Source: Myxococcales bacterium
Lineage (GTDB): Bacteria > Myxococcota_A > Polyangia > Haliangiales > Haliangiaceae
Assembly: GCA_016706545.1 (NCBI GenBank)
Contig: JADJJK010000036.1
Span: 1 to 64,000, forward strand
Reading direction: 5' to 3'
DNA length: 64,000 nucleotides
Shown piece after piece: positions 41,337-49,415 of the stretch. The notes below the pieces were generated by a model. It saw only the letters and a program-made list of their open reading frames with translations. It was not told the origin of the DNA and did no database searches. Position numbers and translations under genes: made by a program. Positions within the stretch are counted from its first letter, which is position 1; every line of letters starts with the position of its first letter.

Positions 41337-42173
41337 CTAGAACCCGCAGGTCGGATCGCCCGCGACCTTGTCGGGCACCCTGGCGGTGGGCTGCAGCGAG
41401 AACCGCAACGTGAGATCGCCCGGGTGCTGATGATCCGGCGCGACCCGGCTGTCCCAGGACAGGCCAAGGACCTGCAACGAACCGCAGGGATCGTACAAGC
41501 GATGCTCGGCGGCCGCCCGCGCGGACTCCGCCCGCTGCGCGTCCAGCTCGTCGAAGCTGCAGGCTCCCGGCGCGCCACACGACCAGGCCAGCGTCCGGTA
41601 CCAGGTGTCCGCGGCCTCGCCCAGCTCCGAGATGGAGAGCCCCGCCGAGATGCCATCCGGGTTCGACGCCCGCAGCTCCACGGGATAGGCGTCGCCGCCG
41701 CCCGACGGCACCGGCACGTCGATGTAGAAGCAGGCCTCGGCGCGCTCGCGATCCTTGAGGAAGGTCCACGGCCCGACGCGCAGCCAGAGCTCGTGGCTGG
41801 AGCGCAAGCGGAGCTCCAGCCGGCGCACCGACGCCTCGGCCTTGGGCTCTGTCGCCTTCGCCGGCTCCGCGGGGGACAGCGCCAGGGCGTCCGCCGCCAC
41901 CTCGTCTGCGTTCCGGACACGCGCGCCGGGGCCGCTCACCCCGCCGGTGCCGGTCGCGCTCTCGTCGCGGCACGCGCACGGCTCGCCGCGCTCACACAGC
42001 TCGCCCACCAGCACCGCCTGGGTGCGGGCGCCCGGTGGCAGGCCGAAGATCTCGCCGCGCGCGCGCGCTCCGCCGGAGCAGGCCGCCAGCGCAGCGAGGC
42101 CAAGCAGCGCGCCGCCTGGCCTGGTGAGCCGGCGACAGGTCATGGGGGCTGGCATCCACCGAACCAAGGGCAT
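41337..42173 (-). CDS. hypothetical lipoprotein
   Basis: A 278-residue protein I do not recognise. It has a lipoprotein signal (GGALLGLAALAACSGG, lipobox LAAC), six or more Cys (including CERGEPCACRD and CGAPGACSF) likely forming disulfides, and an otherwise mixed soluble sequence. The ATG at 42173 has AGGAG only one base upstream; ATG at 42155 or 42143 would give a more usual signal length. It stands divergent to bamD. Confidence 0.6.
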   Translation of the reverse strand: MPLVRWMPAPMTCRRLTRPGGALLGLAALAACSGGARARGEIFGLPPGARTQAVLVGELCERGEPCACRDESATGTGGVSGPGARVRNADEVAADALALSPAEPAKATEPKAEASVRRLELRLRSSHELWLRVGPWTFLKDRERAEACFYIDVPVPSGGGDAYPVELRASNPDGISAGLSISELGEAADTWYRTLAWSCGAPGACSFDELDAQRAESARAAAEHRLYDPCGSLQVLGLSWDSRVAPDHQHPGDLTLRFSLQPTARVPDKVAGDPTCGF

Positions 42174-42251
42174 GCTCCTTTATGCCGGAGGATGCGCCCG
42201 GGGACCACCCGCGCAGGCAACGCCTTGGCCCGCACCGCGGTCAAACTCGAG

Positions 42252-42280
42252 TTGACGCCCTTGCGCCCGCAGTGTATTCC
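42252..42280 (+). promoter_or_regulatory. candidate sigma-70-type promoter of bamD
   Basis: TTGACG, 17 bases, TATTCC, ending about 20 bases before the ATG at 42301. Good match in a GC-rich genome. Prediction by eye. Confidence 0.5.
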
Positions 42281-42300
42281 TCTCCGACGGCGAGCCAACC

Positions 42301-43179
42301 ATGATTTCATCAATGATCTCGAACGGTAAGACTTACGGCTGGAGCGTGCTCGTGGCGCTGGCCCTGGTTGCATGCGGCGGCGCCGGTGCGGGCTCGGTCG
42401 AGTATTCGGTCTCGGCCCAGCGCAACTACGAAAAAGGACTCGACTCGCTCAAGGGCGAGGACTGGGTCGCCGCCTCGAAGTACTTCGCGTTCATCAAGAG
42501 CCGGTTTCCGTACTCCAAGTTCGCCACGCTCGCCGAGCTGCGGATGGCAGACGCGGAGTTTGGCGCGGACCAGTACCCGGAGGCGATCGACGCCTACCGC
42601 GTGTTCATCCGCCTGCACCCGACGCACGAGATGGTGGTCAACGGCTACGCCAGCTTTCGTATCGGCGAGGCGTACTACAAGCAGCTCTCCGGCGAGTCCT
42701 GGATCTTGCCGCCGGCCGCCGAGGGCGACCAGTCCTCCAACGAGGACGCCGCCGCCGAGCTGGTGAGCTACGTCGAGAAGTACCCGCAGTCTCCCTACCG
42801 GCAGAAGGCGCAGGAGATCCTGAAGAAGGTGAGCAAGAAGCTGGCTGACCACGAGTGGTACGTGGCCCAGTACTACTGGAAGCGCGACAAGCCCATGGGG
42901 ACCGTGTTGCGCCTGCGCAAGCTGCTCGATCGCTATCGAGGCGTTGGCTACGACGAGGAGGCGCTGTGGCTCCTGGGCCGTGCCTATCAGTCGGTGTCCA
43001 TGACCGAGCGCGCGCGCGCCACGTGGCAGGAGCTCTTGCAGAAGCACCCGCAGCACCTGCGCGCCGCGGCGGCCCGCGACGCGATGGCCGCGCTGCCCAA
43101 GGGCGCGGCCCCCGCTGCGCCGGCCGGGCCAACCGGCCTGGACAAGCCCGCGAGCCCCGCGCCCACGCCCACGCCGTGA
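42301..43179 (+). CDS. bamD: BamD-like outer-membrane assembly lipoprotein
   Basis: A 292-residue protein. Lipoprotein signal with lipobox ALVAC; then TPR-type repeats of the ComL/YfiO kind: NYEKGLDSLKGEDWVAASKY, RFPYSKFATLAELRMADAEF, YVEKYPQSPYRQKAQEIL. BamD is the essential lipoprotein of the Bam complex that inserts beta-barrels in the outer membrane. The C-terminus is a Pro/Ala tail. The assignment as BamD rather than another TPR lipoprotein is likely. Confidence 0.8.
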   Translation: MISSMISNGKTYGWSVLVALALVACGGAGAGSVEYSVSAQRNYEKGLDSLKGEDWVAASKYFAFIKSRFPYSKFATLAELRMADAEFGADQYPEAIDAYRVFIRLHPTHEMVVNGYASFRIGEAYYKQLSGESWILPPAAEGDQSSNEDAAAELVSYVEKYPQSPYRQKAQEILKKVSKKLADHEWYVAQYYWKRDKPMGTVLRLRKLLDRYRGVGYDEEALWLLGRAYQSVSMTERARATWQELLQKHPQHLRAAAARDAMAALPKGAAPAAPAGPTGLDKPASPAPTPTP

Positions 43180-43218
43180 AGCGCGCTCGCCGAGGCCAAG
43201 CCGCGTGCGCGAGCTCGC

Positions 43219-44595
43219 GTGAGCGAGCGTGAGCGCACCTGGCGCGCCGCGCGTGAGCTAGCGCGCGCGCTCGCTCAGCAGGTGGCCGCCCGGCGAGCAG
43301 AGGCGCTGTGGCTGCGCGACTATCCAGCCGCCGAGCCAGGCGACGTGGGCCGGGTGGTGGTGGGCGTGGCCCGCGACGGCCTGCATCGGAGCGTGGCGGT
43401 GGTCAACGACCTCGGCGCGCTCTGCACGATCACCCTCGAGCTGCGCCGTCAGGGCGGCTCCACGTGGCGCTCGTTTCGCGGCGATCAGGCGGGGTGCGAG
43501 CGCGCCGCGACCGAGATCGCGCAAGAGCTCTCGCCGGTGGTCAGCGACGACGACGATGTTGGCAGCGTAAGCGACGGCAGCGACGGCAGCGACGGCAGCG
43601 ACGGCAGCGACGGCAGCGACGACGGCGACGACGGCGACGGCAGCGACGTCGCCGCGCCAGCGCCGGGCCTGCTCGATGCTGGCTACGCCATGCTCGATGG
43701 CCTGGACCAACACCTGGCGGTGCCGGGCGGGCGCTGGCAGCTCACGCTGTGGGGGCAAGCGCCGCCGGCGAGCGGGGCCTCGATCTCGCTGGTCGGCGGA
43801 CCGCATGCCTGGGAGCACCTGGTGCAGGTGACCGCTGACCACGCTGGCGTGAGCGTGCGCGTGCCCGGTGCCAGCATGGGCACAGCTGATCTGGTCCAGC
43901 GCGCCGAGACGGTGACGGCGCTGGCGGACGCGCTGCCTGGGCTGCTCTCGGGCGTCCGCGCGGCGGTGGATGGCCGCGCGATGTTCCGCGCGCGAGGGCT
44001 CACGGCGCTCGGCCTGGCCCAGCACCTCTGCGCCGCGCTGCGCGAGCACGACGAGCTCACCAACGTGTTCGCGCAGGGTGGGCTCGACGACGGCTTTCCA
44101 CGCCGCTGGCCCAAAGCGGAGGTGGTGCAGCGCCAAAGCGCGGGGAGCGTCCCGCTGGTGGCGCTGGAGGAGCGCCCAGCCTCGGCGTCGACCGACGCGA
44201 GCGGACCAACCTCCGCGCAGGGGCTAGCTCCATGCGTGGTCATCTCCATCGACGGACACGAGGTGAAGGTCTGCCCCGCCCAGGCCCCCGAACGCGCCCA
44301 CCCGCTCGACGAGCTGATGCCGGACCTCCTGGCCCGCGCACGACGCCGCGCCGCGCGCCTGACACCGCTGCACCTGGAGGTAGACCAGCGCTACGAGGTG
44401 CTCGCGCCGTTCGGTGGCTGTCAGCCCGGCCAGGCGTTGCGGTTTCTGGGGCGCCACGCCGACCTGCGCGGCGACCTTCTGGAGTATCGCTTCGCCACGC
44501 TCGACGGCGACGGCGCCCAGCTCACGCTGGTCGACGGCCCCGACCGCCACGTGCTCGATGAGCTACATCGCTACCTCGCGCGCGCTGGACGATAG
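43219..44595 (+). CDS. hypothetical protein with Asp/Gly/Ser repeat linker
   Basis: A 458-residue protein starting at GTG, 40 bases after bamD. I do not recognise it. The N-terminal part (about 1-105) is a compact alpha/beta sequence; an acidic GSD-repeat linker (about 113-150) follows; then a middle Ala-rich domain (LVGGPHAWEHLVQVTADHAG); and a C-terminal beta domain (RYEVLAPFGGCQPGQALRFL) whose 'Y.v...f.g...Ge.l.F' pattern faintly recalls DUF3601. No signal peptide. Codon use is like the neighbours. Function unknown. Confidence 0.5.
   Translation: MSERERTWRAARELARALAQQVAARRAEALWLRDYPAAEPGDVGRVVVGVARDGLHRSVAVVNDLGALCTITLELRRQGGSTWRSFRGDQAGCERAATEIAQELSPVVSDDDDVGSVSDGSDGSDGSDGSDGSDDGDDGDGSDVAAPAPGLLDAGYAMLDGLDQHLAVPGGRWQLTLWGQAPPASGASISLVGGPHAWEHLVQVTADHAGVSVRVPGASMGTADLVQRAETVTALADALPGLLSGVRAAVDGRAMFRARGLTALGLAQHLCAALREHDELTNVFAQGGLDDGFPRRWPKAEVVQRQSAGSVPLVALEERPASASTDASGPTSAQGLAPCVVISIDGHEVKVCPAQAPERAHPLDELMPDLLARARRRAARLTPLHLEVDQRYEVLAPFGGCQPGQALRFLGRHADLRGDLLEYRFATLDGDGAQLTLVDGPDRHVLDELHRYLARAGR
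43570..43614 (+). repeat. 9-bp in-frame tandem repeat, 5 copies
   Basis: AGCGACGGC repeated five times, then degenerating to about 43650; it encodes Ser-Asp-Gly units in the hypothetical protein at 43219-44595. Copy number changes would keep the frame. Confidence 0.85.
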
Positions 44596-44620
44596 CCAGA
44601 GCTAGCAGCGAGCTGGCAAA

Positions 44621-44732
44621 GGGCTCGTGCGCCTCATGGCCCGCGATCGCGAGGTGGCGGATGCATCGACGGACGCGGCGATGGGCGCTGTGACGGGTGC
44701 TGCAGGTGGTCGGGCAAGGGGCGGCCAACGGA
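44621..44732. repeat. direct repeat, left copy (3' end of HNH gene)
   Basis: This stretch, which codes for the C-terminus of the HNH protein on the minus strand, recurs at 47153-47248 in the same orientation. Aligned by eye, most bases match; the left copy has two extra short blocks (3 and 9 bases). The copies flank the HNH gene, its hyper-GC 5' part and the repeat-rich spacer. Confidence 0.75.
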
Positions 44733-46451
44733 GAGGGGATCTACGCCGGTAGCCTCCATCTCGGCGAGGACCCAGCGCTCGATGGCGCTGTGGCGGTCGA
44801 GGTCGTCCCAGAGGCCGCGCAGGGGGAGTCCGTCGGGATCGAGCGGGGGATCGGCGAGAGATGGGAGTGACGAGAGTGGTGAGGGTGGCGAGCGTGGTGC
44901 TGGTGTGCGGGGGAACGCGGGCGGTGGGGAGGCTGGTGGTGCGGCGGTGGGGGCGGCGGTAGCTGCTGCAGCGGCGGCGCGGCGCTGGATGCGCGTGATG
45001 GTGGCGGCGGCGTCCCAGCTATCGACGCGCTCGCCCCGCCAGCGGCATTGGCCGGTGGATGCAGTCAGTGGCAGCGCTGCGTTGGCGGCATGGATCGCGG
45101 GCCAGCCGAGCAGCGGCGGCGCCGGGCGCGGCGGCAGCGGGACGACGGCGCGGCCCTGCGGATCTTCGAAGGCGAGCGCGCCGGTGGCGGACTGTGTGAT
45201 GCGATAGCCGCGCTCGTGGACATAGGCGTGGTGGAGCGAGCAGAGCAGCGCGAGATTGTCGAGATTGGTCTCGCCGCCGTCGGCCCAGTGCTGCAGGTGG
45301 TGGCCCTCGAGGAACAGGCGGTGATCGCAGCCGGGGAAGCGGCAGGTGCGATCGCGTAGCAAGAGAGCGCGCTTGAGGGCGGCGGGGATGGTGCGGGTCT
45401 TCCGGCCGATGGAGAGCGGGGTCGCGTCGGTGGTGGTAGCTGCGGCGACGCTGGCGACGACGAGGCCGCAATCGCAGGCCAGGCGGCGGGTGGCCTGCGG
45501 AGAGAGCGCCAGGTCGGTCTCGACGGTGAGGGCGACTGGCAGCGAGGCGCCGCGGTCGGTGAAAGAGACGGGGGCGATGGCTACATCGGTGGTCGAGGAG
45601 ATGTCGGCGGTCGCGGGGTCGGCGGTGCTGGTGGCTGAATCGGTAGTCGCGGCGGTTTGCTGCAGCAGCGCCACGGGCACGGTGACGATCAGCTCGACGG
45701 GAGCGCGCTCGGCGCGAGTACCTCGTGCGTAGTCGTGGACCAGGGCCATCAGGCCATCGGCGCGGTTGTAGGGACGGCGCGCGGTGATAGTGCGGCTCTT
45801 CGTTCCCGCAGAGACCGCTGACGTTTCCGCGGAAGCCGCCGACGTTTCCGCGGAAGTGCCAGCCGCTCGCGCGGCAGGTGCGGACGCTTTCGCGGAAACG
45901 TCAGCAACCTCCGCGGAGGCGCCCGCCGGCGCTCGAGTGCAGTCCACCGCGGCCTGCTGCAGGACTTGAAGCAGCAGCGCGGCCTCGTCGGGGCGCAGGC
46001 AAGCCTTGACGCACACCATGCCTGAGGCCGTCGTGGTGTGGGCCACGTAGCGCTCGCTGTCGTGTGGGCGCACGGCTCGGCTGGCGGAGTCTGCGCCGAG
46101 CACACCGACCTTGCGGCACACCGTCTCGAGCTGGCTTGCGGTGCAGTGCTGGGCGTAGCCAAGGAGCACCGCTTCGGTGGCGGCGGTGGCCACGCGCGTG
46201 ATGGCGCGAGTCTTGGAATACGAGATCTTCCCGGCGGACAATGCCTCTGATACTCGCGGCAAGGTGTGCAGCGCCCTGGCCAGGGGCGGGGCGGCGCGGG
46301 GCCCGCCCCCGGGGCGGGGGCGCAGCCGGCGGGGCCGCCGCCGGCCCGCGGCCACGCGCGCAGGCGAGCGCGGGGGCGGGGGGCGGCGGGGGCACGCGGG
46401 CCGCGCGTGGGCTCGGCGGGGGCCCCCCCGGGGGGGCCGCCCGCGCCCCAC
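44634..46451 (-). CDS. DUF222 / HNH endonuclease domain protein, 5' end unreliable
   Basis: Downstream of about 46280 the protein is a clear DUF222-HNH member: RALHTLPRVSEALSAGKISY, SKTRAITRV, then a Thr/Ala/Ser linker with repeats (SAETSAASAETSAVSAG) and the HNH nuclease RDRTCRFPGCDHRLFLEGHH plus NLALLCSLHHAYVHE. A Pro-rich tail follows. Upstream, 46283-46475 is an approximately 95% GC block read as Pro/Gly/Arg/Ala in every frame; the GTG at 46451 lies inside it and cannot be trusted. The real gene probably began nearer 46560-46600, just downstream of the A/T-rich stretch. HNH proteins of this type cut DNA and occur in many genomic copies, probably as mobile genes. Confidence 0.75.
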   Translation of the reverse strand: MGRGRPPRGGPRRAHARPACPRRPPPPRSPARVAAGRRRPRRLRPRPGGGPRAAPPLARALHTLPRVSEALSAGKISYSKTRAITRVATAATEAVLLGYAQHCTASQLETVCRKVGVLGADSASRAVRPHDSERYVAHTTTASGMVCVKACLRPDEAALLLQVLQQAAVDCTRAPAGASAEVADVSAKASAPAARAAGTSAETSAASAETSAVSAGTKSRTITARRPYNRADGLMALVHDYARGTRAERAPVELIVTVPVALLQQTAATTDSATSTADPATADISSTTDVAIAPVSFTDRGASLPVALTVETDLALSPQATRRLACDCGLVVASVAAATTTDATPLSIGRKTRTIPAALKRALLLRDRTCRFPGCDHRLFLEGHHLQHWADGGETNLDNLALLCSLHHAYVHERGYRITQSATGALAFEDPQGRAVVPLPPRPAPPLLGWPAIHAANAALPLTASTGQCRWRGERVDSWDAAATITRIQRRAAAAAATAAPTAAPPASPPPAFPRTPAPRSPPSPLSSLPSLADPPLDPDGLPLRGLWDDLDRHSAIERWVLAEMEATGVDPLSVGRPLPDHLQHPSQRPSPRPSMHPPPRDRGP

Positions 46452-46475
46452 CCCGCCCCCGGGCCGCCCCCGCGA
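46283..46475. other. hyper-GC low-complexity block inside the 5' part of the HNH gene
   Basis: I count only nine A or T bases in 193. It consists of G and C runs, including CCCCCCC followed by GGGGGGG. It sits where the N-terminal DUF222 sequence should be; the flanks are ordinary. Either an assembly or base-calling artefact, or a true degenerate insert. Confidence 0.75.
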
Positions 46476-47013
46476 GGGATGCAGTAGAGAGGTAGCGCGC
46501 GTGCGGGCCTGTGGTGGAGAGAATGCGGCGGGCTGGCGGCACAGGGGCGCTCTGGCGCCGGAGGTGTCAAGAGTAATATCTATATTTTAGGTGGATATCT
46601 GATAGCATATCTTATGTTGGTGAGTGTGTCCGGACGGCGGACGAGAGCGAGCCGGGACCTGAGATCGAGATCGCGGAAACCTCCGCGGAAACGTTGGTGT
46701 GATCCAGGTCGCAGCGCGTTTCTGCGGAGGCCACGGGGCTATGGACGGTGGCGGGCTATGGACAACCGCGCCCGGCGTGCCCGGGCAAGTGGGGATGCGC
46801 GTACGCGGCGCGGTTGACCACAGCCCTTGGAGAGGCGCAGGAGGGCCAGGTGCAGCAGGCGTGCCTGGGAGGGACGGCGCGCCTCTCCACACCGCCGCAC
46901 AGCCCCTGCTGTTTTCAGAACCCTGATTTTTTTGGTTTGTACCAGAACCCAGAACCCGGAACGGATCGCTAGTTGAGCGACAAGGGTGAACGCATGAGCG
47001 GTGGTTGGATCCA

Positions 47014-47108
47014 GCACGGTGGCTCGGGCCTGGCACGGTGGCTCGGGTCACGCACGGTGGCTCGGGCCTGGCACGGTGGCTCGGGCCTGGCACGGTGGGT
47101 CAGGCTCG
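47014..47108. repeat. 19-bp tandem repeat, 5 copies
   Basis: Five adjacent 19-base units of the form GCACGGTGGCTCGGGCCTG (copies 2 and 5 vary at the end) with no spacers. They lie between the HNH promoter area and the HNH relic. Confidence 0.85.
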
Positions 47109-47152
47109 TCGTCGGCGGTCTGCGTGCATGACGTGTAGGATCAGAGAGCAGA

Positions 47153-47248
47153 GGGCTCGTGCGCCTCATTGCCTGCTATCGCGAGGTGGATGCGCAGACG
47201 GACGCGGCGATGGGCGCTGCAGGTGGTCGGGCAAGGGGCGGCCGACGA
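47153..47248 (-). pseudogene. 3'-end relic of a second DUF222/HNH gene
   Basis: Matches 44621-44732 in the same orientation (shared text such as GACGCGGCGATGGGCGCT and GCAGGTGGTCGGGCAAGG). It codes for nothing complete. It indicates that a second HNH copy, or a duplication of this one's 3' end, once lay here. Confidence 0.65.
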
Positions 47249-47344
47249 AAGAGCGGGGCGACGCCGGGCCGGGTCTAAAAGACGGTCTAAAACCCGCCCC
47301 GGCGACAACCTCGCCCGTCGAGCCCAGCGGTGGCGGCGCGAAGC

Positions 47345-48592
47345 TCAGCGCAGCGGCGGGATGGTCTCGGCGCGGCGCGGCATGGGCGGCGGCGGCGACA
47401 GCACGGCGGCATGCACCACCTCGCCGAGCCGCTTCATGCCCTCCTTGATGAGCTCAGGCGGCCGGTTCGAGAAGTTGAGGCGCACGAAGTCGCGCCGGAT
47501 GTCATCGACGAAGAAGGCGCTGCCCGGCACGAAGGCGACCTGCTTGGCCAGCGCCTGGTGAAACAGGGCCTCGGCGTCCAGGCCGTGCGGGAGCTGCATC
47601 CACACGAACATGCCGCCGCTCGGGTCGACCCACGAGGTGCCAGCCGGCATGTACGTGCGCAAGGCCGAGATCATCGTCGCCGCGCGCTGTCCGTAGACCG
47701 AGCGCAGCCGCGCCATGTGAGCGTCCAGGTCGAAGTCGCGCAGCAGCGTGGCCGTGGCGCGCTGCGCCAAGGTCGCGGTGTGCAGATCCGCCGCCTGCTT
47801 GACGATGGTGACCTTGCGGACCAGCGCCTCGTCGCCCGAGAGCCAGCCGATGCGCAGCCCAGGGGCCAGGGTCTTCGAGAACGTGCTGATGCGGAGCACG
47901 TTGCTAGAACCAAGCGCCGCCACCGCCGGCAGCGGCTCACCGCGGAAGATCAGCTCGCCGTACGGATCGTCCTCCAGCACCGCCACGCCATGCTTGTCCG
48001 CAAGGTGCGCGAGCATGCGCCGCCGGGACATGGAGAGCGACGTGCCCTTGGGGTTCTGGAAGTTGGTGACCAGGTAGATGAGCTTGGGCCGGTGGGTGAG
48101 GATCAGCTCCTCCAGGTGCTCGACCTGCATGCCGTCGTCATCGCTGGGCACCGGCACGAGCTTGGCTTCGTACGCGGCGAACGCCTGCAGCGCCGCCAGG
48201 TACGTGGGGTTCTCGACCAGGACCACGTCCCCCGGATCGACGAAGATGCGGGCCACCAGGTCGATGCCCTGCTGAGATCCGCTGGTGATGAGCACCTGGT
48301 TTGTCTTGGTGGCGATGCCCTGACGAGTCAGGTGCGCGGAGATCCAGTCGCGCAGCGGGCCGTACCCTTCGGTCGTGCTGTACTGCAGCGCGTACGCGCC
48401 CTCGGAGCGCAGCACCTCGGCGTGCGCCGCCGCGATCTCTTCGACCGGGAACAGCTCCGGAGCGGGCAGACCGCCGGCGAACGAGAGCACGTCTGGACGC
48501 TCTGCCACCTTCAGGATCTCGCGAACCGCCGACGGCTGCATCATCTCCATGCGACGGGCCAGGCGCGGGGCAACGGAAACGAGTGGCTTCAT
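47345..48592 (-). CDS. PLP-dependent class I/II aminotransferase (LysN / 2-aminoadipate type)
   Basis: A 415-residue fold-type I aminotransferase. The PLP Lys is in ISTFSKTLAPGLRIGWLSG; other markers are VLSFAGGLPAPELFPVE, LQYSTTEGYGPLRDWI, ITSGSQQGIDLVARIF, LVTNFQNPKGTSL and VLEDDPYGEL. This is the MocR/LysN-like subgroup acting on aromatic amino acids, aminoadipate or branched amino acids. It overlaps the Lrp gene (ATGA), so the regulator probably controls it. Substrate cannot be named from sequence. Confidence 0.88.
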   Translation of the reverse strand: MKPLVSVAPRLARRMEMMQPSAVREILKVAERPDVLSFAGGLPAPELFPVEEIAAAHAEVLRSEGAYALQYSTTEGYGPLRDWISAHLTRQGIATKTNQVLITSGSQQGIDLVARIFVDPGDVVLVENPTYLAALQAFAAYEAKLVPVPSDDDGMQVEHLEELILTHRPKLIYLVTNFQNPKGTSLSMSRRRMLAHLADKHGVAVLEDDPYGELIFRGEPLPAVAALGSSNVLRISTFSKTLAPGLRIGWLSGDEALVRKVTIVKQAADLHTATLAQRATATLLRDFDLDAHMARLRSVYGQRAATMISALRTYMPAGTSWVDPSGGMFVWMQLPHGLDAEALFHQALAKQVAFVPGSAFFVDDIRRDFVRLNFSNRPPELIKEGMKRLGEVVHAAVLSPPPPMPRRAETIPPLR

Positions 48593-49158
48593 GGTCTTTC
48601 GTCTTTCTTCTGCGGAGCCCTGGCGGTGGACTTGGTGCCCACCTTGGCCAAGGACTCCCGGCTAGAGGAAGGTGTGCTGCGCCCTGCCGCCTTTCGCGGC
48701 TCTTCGGGGATAGAGGCCAGCACCGCGGTCTCTTCTTTGATGGAGGACAGAACGAGCGTCGTATTGGTGCGCGTCACTCCAGGTATCGTCCGGATCTCTT
48801 CCACGAGCAGGCGGTCAAGCGCGCGCGTGTTGTCCGTGCGGACCTTGATGATGTACGAGTCGATCCCGGCCACGCGGTGACACTCGAGAATGTCCGGCAG
48901 CGACGCGACCTTCTTGGCGAACTCGTCGAAATACCGCGGGTGCCCGACGCTGACCCCGATGAAAGCGGTGATGTCCTTGCCGAGTTGCTGCGGATCGACC
49001 CGGGCCACGTACGAGGTGATCACCGCGGAGTCTTCGAGCTTGCGGATGCGATCCGCCACGCTTGGCTGCGACAGCCGAACGCGCTTGGCGATCTCCTGCT
49101 GCGTGATGCGGGCATCCCGCTGCAGCAGGTCCAAGATCTGTCGGTCGATCGCGTCCAC
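48589..49158 (-). CDS. Lrp/AsnC-family transcriptional regulator
   Basis: A 189-residue protein: N-terminal helix-turn-helix (DAIDRQILDLLQRDARITQQ, RLSQPSVADRIRKLE) and the RAM ligand-binding domain (FIGVSVGHPRYFDEFAKKV, ECHRVAGIDSYIIKVRTD, PGVTRTNTTLVLSS). A basic Ser/Lys tail (about residues 155-189) is longer than in most members. The GTG at 49158 lies about six bases after the -10 box, so the mRNA may be leaderless. It likely senses an amino acid and controls itself and the aminotransferase. Confidence 0.92.
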   Translation of the reverse strand: MDAIDRQILDLLQRDARITQQEIAKRVRLSQPSVADRIRKLEDSAVITSYVARVDPQQLGKDITAFIGVSVGHPRYFDEFAKKVASLPDILECHRVAGIDSYIIKVRTDNTRALDRLLVEEIRTIPGVTRTNTTLVLSSIKEETAVLASIPEEPRKAAGRSTPSSSRESLAKVGTKSTARAPQKKDERP

Positions 49159-49164
49159 CTGCCC

Positions 49165-49192
49165 ACTATAGAAGGAATCTGCCTTCCTTCAA
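49165..49192 (-). promoter_or_regulatory. lrp-like promoter with overlapping palindromic operator
   Basis: On the minus strand TTGAAG, 16 bases, TATAGT. The spacer holds a perfect inverted repeat, GAAGGAA-N6-TTCCTTC (49171-49190), overlapping the -35. Lrp-type proteins often repress their own gene through such sites. The -10 box ends six bases before the GTG. Confidence 0.6.
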
Positions 49193-49415
49193 TTCGAAAT
49201 CAGGCGAAGTGCGATCCCGCCGATAAAAGAAAGGCAGGCTCTGGCAACGCGGCGCGCCAGCAACGAAGCGGCTAACGCAGCGGCCGACGAAGCGCCCGAC
49301 GAGGCGCCCGACGAAGCCGGCCCCGCTGCGTGGTTCCTTGAAACTCTCAGCTCGCGACGAGAAGCAGGGGCCCCGCGTCGCGTCGCGTCGCGTCGCGACG
49401 AAGCGCGCGCGGCGC

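Larger units (their letters stand above)
46476..47344. other. non-coding accessory spacer upstream of the HNH gene
   Basis: About 870 bases with no convincing gene. It contains an A/T-rich stretch (about 46567-46620, unusual for this chromosome and a likely HNH promoter area), GCGGAAAC motifs near 46675-46700 that also occur in the HNH coding repeats, a T-run near 46927, a 19-bp tandem repeat (47014-47108) and a relic of the 3' end of another HNH gene (47153-47248). Confidence 0.6.

Noticed and set aside
47014..47108. Possible CRISPR array
   Set aside because: Units are directly adjacent with no unique spacers and no cas genes nearby. The same holds for 25934-26010 and 36211-36311.
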